64,000 nt of DNA from Candidatus Burkholderia humilis. GTDB taxonomy: Bacteria > Pseudomonadota > Gammaproteobacteria > Burkholderiales > Burkholderiaceae. Positions 28,537 through 37,913 of this stretch are shown here, in pieces. The notes beneath the pieces are model-generated. The model was not told the origin of the DNA, made no database searches, and saw nothing but the letters and a program-made list of their open reading frames with translations. The position numbers and the translations under genes were made by a program. The stretch spans positions 16,249 through 80,248 of the forward strand of contig LFMX01000013.1 of assembly GCA_001184405.1 (NCBI GenBank). The letters run 5' to 3'. Every line of letters starts with the position of its first letter. Position 1 is the first letter of the stretch.

Positions 28537-30141
28537 CACCAGCTCCGAAAGCGCGCGGGCGGCGCATACAAACCGCTTGACCACGCCACCAGATCGTCGA
28601 TGCTGCGCGCCGCGAGCATCGAACGCTTCGCTTCGCCGCGCCGCACGCCGAGATCTTCCGGATACGCAACGATGCCGCGCTGTCGCAACTCGGCGGTCTT
28701 CGAAGGATCGGCGCGCATGCCGATCGGCGTCACGCCCGCGACCGCCGCGCGACGTTCCTCGAAACCCTGCGCCGCATGCAGATACGCGATGCCCCTTCTT
28801 CGGTCACGACATGCGTGACGTCATCGCCGTAAATCATGACGGGCGCGATTGGCATGCCGCTTTTCTCGCCGACGGCAATCGCGTCCAGTGTATCGACGAT
28901 GGTCCGCTCGCCGCCTTTCTTATACGTCTCCGCCCTTTGCACGACGAGCTTGTGGCCGCGCGCAATCTGCGGATTCGGGCCGTCGTCTTTCAGCAGCTTT
29001 AGCTACGCTTCGCTCGAATACCGGCGGCCGCGCGGATCGTGGCCCATGTTGAATTCGCGTCCGCATCCATCTGCAAAGTGGAACCGATGAAGAGATCGAC
29101 GCCGTATTGCCCGGCCAACTGACAGAACACGCGGTTCGAACACAGACTGCCGCCGTGTCCGGTGAAGAACACATCGGGCCGCGCCGAAATGTAGTTCTCC
29201 ATGCCGACTTCGCTGCCGAAGCAATGCACGCTTTCGACCCAGCCGGATTCGATCGCCGGAATCAAAGTGGGATGCGGATTGAGCGCCCAGTGCGTGCAGA
29301 TTTTGCCCTTCAGCCCGAGCTTTTCGCCATACGTCGGCAGCAGCAGTTCGATGGCGGCGGTATCGAAACCGATGCCGTGATTGAGCGTCGTCACGCCGTA
29401 CCGGTCGTAGATGCCGCGAATGGTCATCATCGCCATGAGAATCTGCAATTCGCCGATGTGACGCGGATCGCGCGTGAAGAGCGGCTCCACGGCGAACGGC
29501 TTGTCCGCTTGCACGACGACATCGATCCACGAAGCGGGGATATCGACGCGCGGCAGTTCATCGACGATCTCGTTGACCTGCGCCACCACGATGCCGTGCC
29601 TGAACGCGGTCGCTTCCACGATGGTCGGCGTGTCTTCCGTATTCGCGCCGGTGTACAGATTGTCGTGGCGGTCGGCCTGCACCGCGCACACGAGCGCGAC
29701 CTGCGGCGTGAGATCGATGAACATGCGCGCGTACAGTTCGATATACGTGTAGATCGCGCCGATTTCGAGCAGACCGTCTTCGAGCAATTGCGCGACGCGC
29801 AGACTCTGCGGCCCGGCGAACGCGAAATCCACCTTGCGCGCGATGCCTTGCTCGAACAACGCCAGATGCTCCGGCCGGCTGATGCTCGAAATCAGCAGAT
29901 GCACGTCGTGCACGCGCTGCGGATCGAGCTTCGCGAAGGCGCGCGACAGAAAATCCGCCTGCTTCTTGTTGTCTTCGAGCGCCACGCGATCGCCGGTGAT
30001 GATCAGCACACTCAATGCATCGACGATACGGTTCGTGTCGAGCACGACGCCGTTCATCCACGGCGCGATCAGCTTCAGGCGGCGCGCTTTTTCCTGCGCG
30101 CGCGTGGTCCAGCAGCGGGTGGGAGCGGGAGCGTCGTTCAT
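28536..30141 (-). pseudogene. mdcA: Malonate decarboxylase alpha subunit MdcA, three lesions
   Basis: MdcA is the acyl-transfer subunit exchanging malonate for the acetyl group on the carrier. From ATG 30141 about 360 residues are typical (KLIAPWMNGVVLDTNRIVDA, GENRIVCHWALNP-type ICTHWALNPHPTLIPA, FTGHGGSLCSNRVF). At about 29052 roughly 40 bases coding the conserved ATLGRxAGFGGAP segment are missing, shifting frame. The downstream NMGHDPRGRR frame then meets TAG at 29003-29005 where Trp is expected. A third shift, two extra bases in a C-run near 28792, precedes the tail (TPIGMRADPSKTAELRQRGI). The stop overlaps mdcB as TGATG. Confidence 0.85.
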
Positions 30142-30893
30142 GCGTCGGCCTTGTCAGATGTCGTTCTGGAAGATGCGCAGCGTTTTTTCTTCGTGTGCGT
30201 GTGGTGCGCGAGCGCCTGGGCATCGGCGAGAAATCGGTGGATCAGTTCTCCCGTCGCCAGCAAATGTCGTGCGACGAGCGTTTGCGCGCGTTCGATATCG
30301 CGGGTGGCGAGGGCGTCGAAGATCGCACAATGTTCGGTATCCGAAGTATCTTTGTGGATCGGCAGGCCGAGTTTCAGACGCAGATAACGCTCGCCGCGCC
30401 GATGCATCTGGCCGATCAGTTCCATCAGACGCGGCCGGTTCGCAGGCGTGTACAGGCTCATATGGAACTGCTCGTTGCGCACGACGTAAAGGGCCGGGTC
30501 CGGCTCGTTCTCGGCGGCTTCGAGCAAGCGTTTCGCATCGGCGAGCGTTTGCGGCGTGTGATGTTCAATGGCGATACCGATCGCCAGACTCTCCAGCGAT
30601 GCGCGGATCTCGTAGATTTCGCGCGCTTCATCGGCGGATTGCAGGCTGACGGCCGCGCCGCGATTCGGTTCGATCGTCACCCAGCCTTCACTCTCGAGCT
30701 GGCGAAACGCTTCGCGCACGGGAATGGCGCTGACGGAAAACTGCCGCGCGATGGCGTTCTGCCGCAACGGTTCGCCCAACAAAAGCGCGCCTTCGACGAT
30801 GGCCGAACGCAATGCATCTGCAATGAAACGCGATGTGCTCTGGCGCGGCTCGAACTGGGCATCGCGAAAAGATGAAGCGGTCGATGAAGACAT
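30138..30893 (-). CDS. GntR-family (FCD domain) regulator, probable mdc operon regulator
   Basis: A 251-residue transcription factor. Residues about 20-90 are the winged helix (LRQNAIARQFSVSAIPVREA, then FRQLESEGWV); the FCD ligand domain follows (EIYEIRASLESLAIGIAI, HMSLYTPANRPRLMELI). Its stop overlaps the mdcA start (ATGA), so it is the first gene of the malonate decarboxylase operon. GntR regulators adjacent to malonate genes (MdcY, MatR) respond to malonate. The frame is intact. The C-terminal 15 residues are basic and may be an extension. Confidence 0.82.
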   Translation of the reverse strand: MSSSTASSFRDAQFEPRQSTSRFIADALRSAIVEGALLLGEPLRQNAIARQFSVSAIPVREAFRQLESEGWVTIEPNRGAAVSLQSADEAREIYEIRASLESLAIGIAIEHHTPQTLADAKRLLEAAENEPDPALYVVRNEQFHMSLYTPANRPRLMELIGQMHRRGERYLRLKLGLPIHKDTSDTEHCAIFDALATRDIERAQTLVARHLLATGELIHRFLADAQALAHHTHTKKKRCASSRTTSDKADA

Positions 30894-30935
30894 GGCTAGG
30901 TGAAAGTGCGGAGTTGTCGGGTGCTAATTTTCAAA

Positions 30936-30949
30936 TTTTATATATAAAA
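30936..30949. promoter_or_regulatory. AT-rich palindrome, candidate GntR operator
   Basis: TTTTATATATAAAA, a perfect 14-base palindrome in the 138-base gap between the divergent gntR-mdc operon and the MFS gene. GntR/FCD regulators bind short palindromes, and known malonate regulators use a TATA-centred site; binding here is inference. Confidence 0.4.
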
Positions 30950-31031
30950 ATGAACACGGAACTCCCGGTACTTTCCCGAAGACGCTGATCCAAAAATAGA
31001 ACGAGGGTGTCGTCATTTCCTTTGGAGAGAC

Positions 31032-32382
31032 ATGGCCATGCCCACAACGGTAGATCGTCATATCCGCGCCGTGCGCGCGACGAAGACGCCGCTCAATCGC
31101 TCGCAGATCACCGGATTTTGGGGCGCGTGGGCGGGCTGGATGCTTGATGGAATGGATTCGTTCATCTATGCGCTCGTGCTCGTGCTCGTGCTCGTGTTCG
31201 TGCTCGCGCCCGCGCCCGCGCTGACCGAGTTGTTGCCGCGCTCGGGTTATGCCGCGACGCCGGCGAACATCGGGCTGGCGGGTTCCATTTTGTTTGCGCT
31301 GTTTCTCGTCGGATGGGGACTGTCCTTTATCTGGGGACCGCTCGCCGACCGCTTCGGCCGCACGAAAGTGCTCGCCGCGACCATCTTCACCTTCGCGATC
31401 TTCACCGGGCTTACCGCGACGGCGCATACCGTGTGAGAACTCGGCATCTATCGATTTTTCGCGGGCGTGGGTAGGCGGGGAATGGGCGCTGGCCGGAACG
31501 TATGTCGCGGAAGCGTGGCCGGAAGACCGGCGCAAGATGGGCGCGGGTTATCTGCAGACCGGTTATTACGCGGGATTCTTTCTGGCCGCCGCGCTCAATT
31601 ACACGATCGAGGCGGCATTCGGCTGGCGCGTGATGTTTCTGGTCGGGCTGTTTCCGGTCGTCGTGTCGATCATGGTGCTGCTGCGCGTGAAGGAAACTGA
31701 CAAGTGGGAACGCACCGAAGCCGCTACGCCGCACGTCAAACACGAGAGTTCGCTCAAGGCGATCTTCAACGCGCAGTATCGCAAGCGGACGATCGTTGTG
31801 GCCGTGTTGCTGACGGTGGCGATCATTGGGCTGTGGGCGGGCGCGGTGTATGAACCACCGTCCGCCGTGATTCAGCTCGCGACGAAGGCCGGCATGAGCA
31901 AGCCGGAAGCCGCGCGCATGGCGTCGATCGCGACGGGATTGCTGTCGATCGGCACGATCATCGGCTGTCTCGCGCTGCCGCCGATGGCCGAGAAGATCGG
32001 CCAGCGCAAGACGCTCGCGGTGTACTTCGTGGGCATGGCGACCTCGATTGCGCTCGCGTTCGGCTGGGCGTTCTATCTGCCGAACGGACTGGTGCCGTTT
32101 ATTGCGCTGCTCGTCGTGCTCGGGTTTTTCGGCGGCAATTTCGCGCTCTTCTCGCTGTGGCTGCCCGAGCAGTTCGAAACGCGCGTGCGTGCGACGGCGT
32201 TCGCGTTCTGTACATCGATCGGACGCTTTTTCGGGGCGATCGTGAACTTCGGCATCGGCGCAATGGTGCTCAACATGAAGACGCTCGGCGTACCGATCGC
32301 CATTACCGCGGTTGCGTTTCTTATCGGACTCGCGGTGATTCCGTTCGCGCCCGAAACGAAAGGGCAGGACCTGCCGAGCTGA
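31032..32382 (+). pseudogene. MFS transporter with internal stop, frameshift and repeat expansion
   Basis: From ATG 31032 (TTTGGAGA upstream) the protein is a 12-helix MFS carrier of the sugar/carboxylate porter type (FWGAWAGWMLDGMDSFIYAL, then GPLADRFGRTK). TGA at 31434-31436 replaces an expected Trp (TAHTV-stop-ELGIYRFFAGVG). An indel near 31468-31474 then moves the rest (GGEWALAGTYVAEAWPED to FAPETKGQDL) into another frame. A CTCGTG tandem repeat expands the first helix. It is divergent from the mdc operon, so malonate uptake is a reasonable but unproven role. Alternative: a general aromatic or sialate-type porter. Confidence 0.82.
31173..31220 (+). repeat. CTCGTG hexanucleotide tandem repeat
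   Basis: Four perfect CTCGTG units (31173-31196), then TTCGTG, CTCGCG and two CCCGCG variants, encoding LVLVLVLVFVLAPAPA in the first transmembrane helix of the MFS pseudogene. Confidence 0.9.
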
Positions 32383-32521
32383 GCGTCCTACACGAAAATG
32401 ACGCTTACTTTCTGAAAGTTTTTCACCGGTAATAGGACGTTACCAAGTCGCACAGATGCAAAGCGCGCCGCTCGATATAGTCGCCTCATTACTACAAACA
32501 AATCAACAAGGTAGGCTTCAG

Positions 32522-32895
32522 ATGAACAAGGTATCGAAGATTTCGGTGCTCCCGGGCGCGCTCATGATCGGCGGTGTCATGGCGTCGGGCGCCGCGATGG
32601 CGGGGGTGTCGGTGGGCGTGAATATCGGGGTGCCCGCGCCGGTGTACGTTGCGCCCGCGCCGGTTTATGCGCCGCCTCCGCCGCCCGTCGTGTACGCGCC
32701 TCCCCCGCCGCCGGTGTATCGTAACCGGCGATTGTCATCGGTTGGCATGGCGATCGTTATTGGGATGGCCGTCGCTACTGGGATTGCAACGACTATTACC
32801 GGCATCACGGACATGGGCGCGGGCCGTATCGTGGTCCGCCGGGACATGCTTACGGTCATGGCCACGGGCACGGCGGTCGGCACGGCCGGCATTGA
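32522..32895 (+). pseudogene. Small secreted Pro/His/Gly-rich protein, frameshifted
   Basis: From ATG 32522 (MNKVSKISVLPGALMIGGVM) there is a signal peptide cleaved near AMA, then a proline-rich stretch (VYVAPAPVYAPPPPPVVYAP). At about 32716-32726 one base is missing. The expected Tyr/Trp/His-rich tail (VIGWHGDRYWDGRRYW, YRHHGHGRGPYRGPPGH) lies in the next frame and ends at TGA 32893-32895. Related proteins are common, abundant envelope proteins of unknown function in Burkholderia. An unshifted reading instead runs to 32944 in an unrelated frame. Confidence 0.68.
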
Positions 32896-32921
32896 ACGAA
32901 GCGTGTTAGCCAACCAAAAGC

Positions 32922-32956
32922 AAAGCGCCGCTCACATGACGTGAGCGGCGCTTTTT
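32922..32956. terminator. Strong terminator between the small secreted gene and fabI
   Basis: AAAGCGCCGCTCAC/GTGAGCGGCGCTTTTT stem-loop; it can serve both convergent genes. Confidence 0.9.
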
Positions 32957-32981
32957 CATGCCTGCCGGGAAACGAAAAGAC

Positions 32982-33779
32982 TTATTCCGCCTCGCCGCCC
33001 ATTCCGCCGACGACCGCATGGAAACCGGCATCGACGTGAACGAGTTCCGCGCTCATGCCTGCCGACAGATCCGACAGCAGGAACGTCGCCACATTGCCGA
33101 CTTGCTCGATCGTCACGTTGCGCTTGAGCGGCGCATTCTCTTCGACGAAGTTCAGAATCTTGCCGAAGCCCTTGATGCCGCTCGCCGCCAGCGTCTTGAT
33201 GGGACCGGCCGAAATGGCGTTCACGCGCACGCCCTTCGCGCCGAGCGAGGGCGAAGCCGCCATATACCGCACGCTCGCTTCCAGCGATGCCTTGGCGAGA
33301 CCCATCGTGTTGTAGTTCGGCACCGCGCGTTCGGCGCCGAGATACGACAGCGTGAGCAGCGACGAGCCGTCTTTAAGCATCGGCAGCGCGGCTTTCGCGA
33401 GCGCGGGGAAGCTGTAAACCGAAATATCGTGCGCGATGCGGAAGTTCTCGCGCGTCATGCCGTTGAGGAAATCGCCAGCGATCGCTTCACGCGGCGCGAA
33501 GCCGATCGAATGCACGAGACCGTCGAGCGTATCCCAGCGTTCCTTGAGCGAGGTGAACAGCGATTCGATTTGCGCGTCGTCGGCGACATCGCACGGATAG
33601 ACCATGTCGCTGCCGAATTCGGTGGCAAACTCGGTGATGCGCTCCTTGAAGCGCTCGCCGACATAGGTGAATGCCAGTTCCGCGCCTTCGCGCTTGCATG
33701 CCTGTGCGATGCCATAAGCAATCGAACGGTTCGACAGCAAGCCCGTCAGCAGAATTCGTTTTCCAGCGAGAAAGCTCAT
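32982..33779 (-). CDS. fabI: Enoyl-[acyl-carrier-protein] reductase (NADH) FabI
   Basis: A 265-residue short-chain dehydrogenase-type enzyme completing each fatty-acid elongation cycle. It has the FabI start [21 protein letters not shown], the catalytic Tyr/Lys segment [20 protein letters not shown] and [17 protein letters not shown]. Length is normal and the frame intact, in contrast to the broken yejABEF genes directly upstream on the other strand. Confidence 0.96.
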   Translation of the reverse strand: MSFLAGKRILLTGLLSNRSIAYGIAQACKREGAELAFTYVGERFKERITEFATEFGSDMVYPCDVADDAQIESLFTSLKERWDTLDGLVHSIGFAPREAIAGDFLNGMTRENFRIAHDISVYSFPALAKAALPMLKDGSSLLTLSYLGAERAVPNYNTMGLAKASLEASVRYMAASPSLGAKGVRVNAISAGPIKTLAASGIKGFGKILNFVEENAPLKRNVTIEQVGNVATFLLSDLSAGMSAELVHVDAGFHAVVGGMGGEAE

Positions 33780-33952
33780 GAATGCTCCTTAGAAGTCAAT
33801 GTGGCGCGGGCGCTTAGCCTGCGCGCTGAAGCCAGCCGGCGCGTGATTTGGGTAGAATTCTCTCACATTGCAAACGCCTGACTGGGCGCGTGCTTCGGCG
33901 CGAGATCGCACAAACCGGCGCAAGACAGCCCGTGGGCGCATAAAAGGGGCTT

Positions 33953-35776
33953 ATGACGGGGCGACTATCGGCGCGAGCGTGCGCTCGCCGCCTTCGCGCT
34001 GATCAGATCGGCCGCGTGGGACGCATCCGATGCCTTCGCGGTCTATGCCATCGCGCAATACGGCCAGCCGAAATATCCCGCCGATTTCAAGCATTTCGAT
34101 TACATCAATCCCGACGCGCCGCGCGACGGCACCCTCGTGCTCGCGAACCCGAGCCGGCTGACGAGCTTCGACAAGTTCAATCCGTTCACGCTGCGCGGCA
34201 ATCCCGCGCCCGGTTTGTCGATGATGTTCGAAAGCCTCACGACGGGCAGCCTGGACGAAGTATCGACCGCTTATGGATTGCTCGCCGACGACATCGATGT
34301 CGCGCCGGACGGTCTGTCGACCACATTCCACATCAATCCGAAAGCGCGCTTTTCCAACGGCGATCCGGTCACCGCCGAAGACGTGAAGTTCTCGTTCGAG
34401 ACGCTCAAAAGTCCGCAGGCCGCGCCGCAGTTTTCCGTGTATTTCGGGCAGATCGCGCGCGCGGTGATCGTCGATCCGTTGACCATTCGCTTCGAGTTCA
34501 AAGTGGCCACGCGCGAGATGCCGATTCTCGCGGGCGGCATTCCGGTGTTCGCGCGCAAGTGGGGCATGAAGCCCGACGGCACGCGCATTCCGTTCGATCA
34601 GATCGCGTTTCAGAAGCCGATCGGCAGCGGGCCGTATTTCATCGATCATTTCGATAACGGCCGCACGATCACCTACAAGCGCAATCCGGATTACTGGAGC
34701 TACGCGCTGCCGGTGCGCATCGGCACGATGAATTTTGCGCGTATCGACTACAAGCTGTATGGCGATCCGACCGAGCGGCTCGAAGCGTTCAAGGCGGGCG
34801 AGTATGACGTGCTCGTCGAAAATATCGCGCGTAGCTGGGTGTGGCGCGAGCTCGGCAAGCGTTTCGAAAGCGGCGAGCTCATCAAGCGCGAGTTTCCGCA
34901 GCACAACGGCACCGGCATGCAGGGCTTTTTCATGAACATGCGCCGGCCGCTGTTCAAGGATGTGCGCGTGCGCAAAGCACTCGATCTCGCGCTCGATTTC
35001 GAATGGCTCAACCGGCAACTGTTTTTCAATCAGTATCGCCGCATCGACAGTTTTTTCGTGAACACGGAGTTGCAGGCGAAGGGCAAGCCGAGCGAGGGCG
35101 AACTCGCGATTCTGAATCCGTTGAAGGCGCAACTCGATCCCGCCGTGTTCGGCGAGATGCCGCAGCAGCCCGATACGAATCCGCCCGGCTCCTTGCGCGC
35201 GAATCGCGCCGCTTGCTCGCGCAAGCGGGCTGGACGTATCGCGATGGCGCGTTGCGCAACGCCAAGGGCGAGCCGTTCGTCTTCGAGATTCTGGACGACA
35301 CGGGCGCATCGATGGAACCAGCCGCGGCCGCGTTCGGTCGCAATCTGCAAAAGCTCGGCATCACGATGAACTTTCGCACCGTTGATTTCGCGCTGATCCA
35401 AAAGCGTTTCGACGCGTTCGATTTCGACATGACGAGCATGCGCATGCCCGACGTGCAGATCCCCGGCACCGAGCAGATTTCGCGCTTCGGCAGCAAGTCC
35501 GCCGACGAACAAGGCTCCGACAATCTCGCGGGCGTGAAGTCGAAAGCCATCGATGCGATCCTGCAGAAAGTCGTGTCCGCGCAGACGCGCGAAGCGCTTG
35601 TCGATTCCACGCACGCGCTCGATCGCGTGCTGATGAATGGCTACTATGTCATGCCGCACTGGTATTCGGCGACGCATCGCGTGGCGTATCGCAACACGCT
35701 GGGCTATCCGGCCACGTTGCCGCTGTATTACACGGCGGCCGGCTGGATTGTCGAGACGTGGTGGGTCAAACATTGA
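33953..35776 (+). pseudogene. yejA: YejA-type peptide ABC transporter substrate-binding protein, two frameshifts
   Basis: Dipeptide/microcin-C type solute-binding protein. From ATG 33953 the signal peptide starts MTGRLSARA, then a single extra base (T at 33980) is needed to reach ALAAFALIRSAAWDASDAFA and the mature start VYAIAQYGQPKYPADFKHFD. The main body is intact (SVYFGQIARAVIVDPLTIRF, GTGMQGFFMNMRRPLFKDVR). A second shift near 35190-35210 moves the C-terminal third (RRLLAQAGWTYRDGALRNA, LPLYYTAAGWIVETWWVK) to another frame. No export of a full binding protein is possible as read. Confidence 0.83.
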
Positions 35777-35792
35777 CGAGGTGACGCGTACC

Positions 35793-36838
35793 ATGTGGAG
35801 CTACATCCTCAAACGCATCCTGCTGATGATCCCGACACTCATCGGCGTGCTGACGCTCACGTTCGTCGTGATCCAGTTCGTGCCGGGCGGTCCGGTCGAG
35901 CAGGCCGTGCACGATCTTCGGCGCGGACAGACCGAAGGCAGCGGGGGCGGCTTCGGCCTGCGCACGCATACGGGCGTTGATGCACAGCAAGTCGCGCAGT
36001 TGAAAGCGCTATACGGTTTCGACAAACACCGCCGCTGCAACGCTATGTGCTGATGCTTGGCAGGTTCGCGCGCTTCGATCTCGGCGAGAGTTATTTCAGG
36101 TATCAGAGCATCTGGTCGCTGATCGTATCGAAGCTGCCGGTGTCGATCAGTATCGGCTTATGGACGTTCCTGCTCACGTATCTGATTTCGGTGCCGCTCG
36201 GCATTGCGAAGGCCGTGAAAAACGGCTCGAAGTTCGATGTCGCGACGAGTCTCATCGTGCTGATCGGTTTTGCGATTCCCGGCTTCGTGCTCGGCGTGCT
36301 GCTGCTCGTGCTGTTCGGCGGCGGTTCGTTCTGGCAACTGTTTCCGCTGCGCAATCTCACGTCCGACAACTGGGCGACGCTCACGCTCGGCGGCAAGATT
36401 CTCGATTATCTGTGGCATATCACCTTGCCGATCGTGGCGTCGGTGGTGGGCAGCTTCGCCATCGTCACGATGCTCACGAAGAACGCGTTCCTTGATGAAA
36501 TCCGCAAGCAGTACGTGCTGACCGCGTGCGCCAAAGGCTTGAGCGAGCGGCGCGTGCTGTGGAAGCACGTGTTCCGTAACGCGCTCTTGCCGCTGATCGT
36601 CGGTTTTCCGGCGGCGTTCATCGGCGCGTTTTTTACAGGCAGTCTCCTGATCGAAATGCTCTTTTCGCTCGATGGCCTCGGCCTGCTGTCCTACGAATCC
36701 GTCGTGCGGCGCGACTATCCGGTCGTGCTCGGCACGCTGTATCTCTTCACGCTGATCGGCCTTCTGACGAAGCTCATCTCGGACCTGTGCTACGTCTGGG
36801 TCGATCCGCGCATTCAATTCGAGCAACTGGAGCGCTGA
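35793..36838 (+). pseudogene. yejB: YejB-type ABC permease, frameshifted
   Basis: First permease of the peptide transporter. It starts MWSYILKRILLMIPTLIGVL and runs to LKALYGFDK, where two extra bases (CA, near 36025-36028) break the frame, giving a stop 10 codons later. In the correct frame the sequence continues [20 protein letters not shown] through the EAA-loop region ([20 protein letters not shown]) to [13 protein letters not shown]. The lesion falls before most transmembrane helices, so only a 86-residue N-terminal fragment would be made. Confidence 0.85.
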
Positions 36839-36840
36839 CT

Positions 36841-37913
36841 TTGAATCGAGCCGCATCGTCGCGCCGCGCCGCGACCGCCACCGATGGAAAGCCGTTGTGC
36901 TTCGAAGCGTCCGTTTCGCCGGGGTGGCGCGTGTGGCTGCACTTCAGGCGCAATCGCCTCGGCTACTGGAGTTTCGTGATTTTCGTGGTGGCGTTCGTCA
37001 TCAGTCTGGCCGGGCCGCTGTGGTCGAACGACAAGCCGATCGTCGTGCGATACCAAGGCCAGTTGTACTTTCCGCTCGTGAAGACATACGCCGAAACGAC
37101 CTTCGGCGGCGACTTTCCGACACCTGCGGATTATCTCGATCCTTTCGTGCGCGATCGCTTCAGCGCGCCGGGCAACTTCGCGCTTTATCCGCCGAATCAC
37201 TATTACTACGACCCGCTGAATTACTTTTCGAAGGCGTCGAATCCGGCGCCGCCATCGCGTGAAAACTGGCTCGGGACGGACGATCGCGGACGCGATGTCT
37301 TCGCACGGCTCGTCTACGGCTTTCGCGTGTCGGTGCTGTTCGCGCTCGTGCTGACGGCGATCGGCACCGTCCTCGGTGTCGTCGCGGGCGCGGTGCAGGG
37401 CTACTTCGGCGGACGTGTCGATATCACCGGGCAGCGGCTGATCGAAATTTGGAGCGCAATGCCGGAGCTGTATCTGTTGATTATCTTCGCGTCGATTTTT
37501 GAACCGAGCCTTGTCCTATTAATAGTGTTTTTGTCGTTGTTCGGCTGGATTGGTTTGTCGGATTACGTGCGCGCCGCCCGCCAGATGATCTGTCGAACTG
37601 GCAGATCATCTGGCGGCACGTGCTGCCCAATAGCCTCACGCCCGTCATCACCTTCCTGCCGTTTCGCATGAGCGGCGCGATTCTCGCACTGACGAGCCTC
37701 GATTTTCTTGGTCTCGGCGTGCCGTCGCCGACGCCATCGCTCGGTGAATTGCTCGCGCAAGGCAAGGCGAATCTCGACGCGTGGTGGATTTCGCTCTCTA
37801 CGTTCGGCGTGCTCGTCGCCACGTTGCTGCTGCTCACCTTCATGGGCGATGCGTTGCGCAACGCGCTCGACACGCGTATCGCCGATGCGGTGAAAGCCGG
37901 AGGCGGCCAATGA
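36841..37913 (+). pseudogene. yejE: YejE-type ABC permease, internal deletion and frameshift at a perfect palindrome
   Basis: Second permease. A TTG at 36841, with GGAG nine bases upstream, gives NRAASSRRAATATDGKPL and a helix-rich N-terminal half (RVWLHFRRNRLGYWSFVIF, ENWLGTDDRGRDVFARLVYG). At 37561-37592 the EAA-loop is disturbed. The usual EFLR...DYVRA stretch between SDYVRA and ARQM is absent (an in-frame loss of about a dozen codons), and one base is missing before LSNWQIIWRHVLPNSLTPVI, which continues in another frame to 37913. The stop overlaps yejF (ATGA). Confidence 0.8.
37578..37616. repeat. 15-bp perfect inverted repeat at the yejE frameshift
   Basis: CCGCCAGATGATCTG (37578-37592) and CAGATCATCTGGCGG (37602-37616) with a 9-base loop. 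The second arm encodes the conserved QIIWR; the first arm lies where the frame is lost. Confidence 0.9.
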
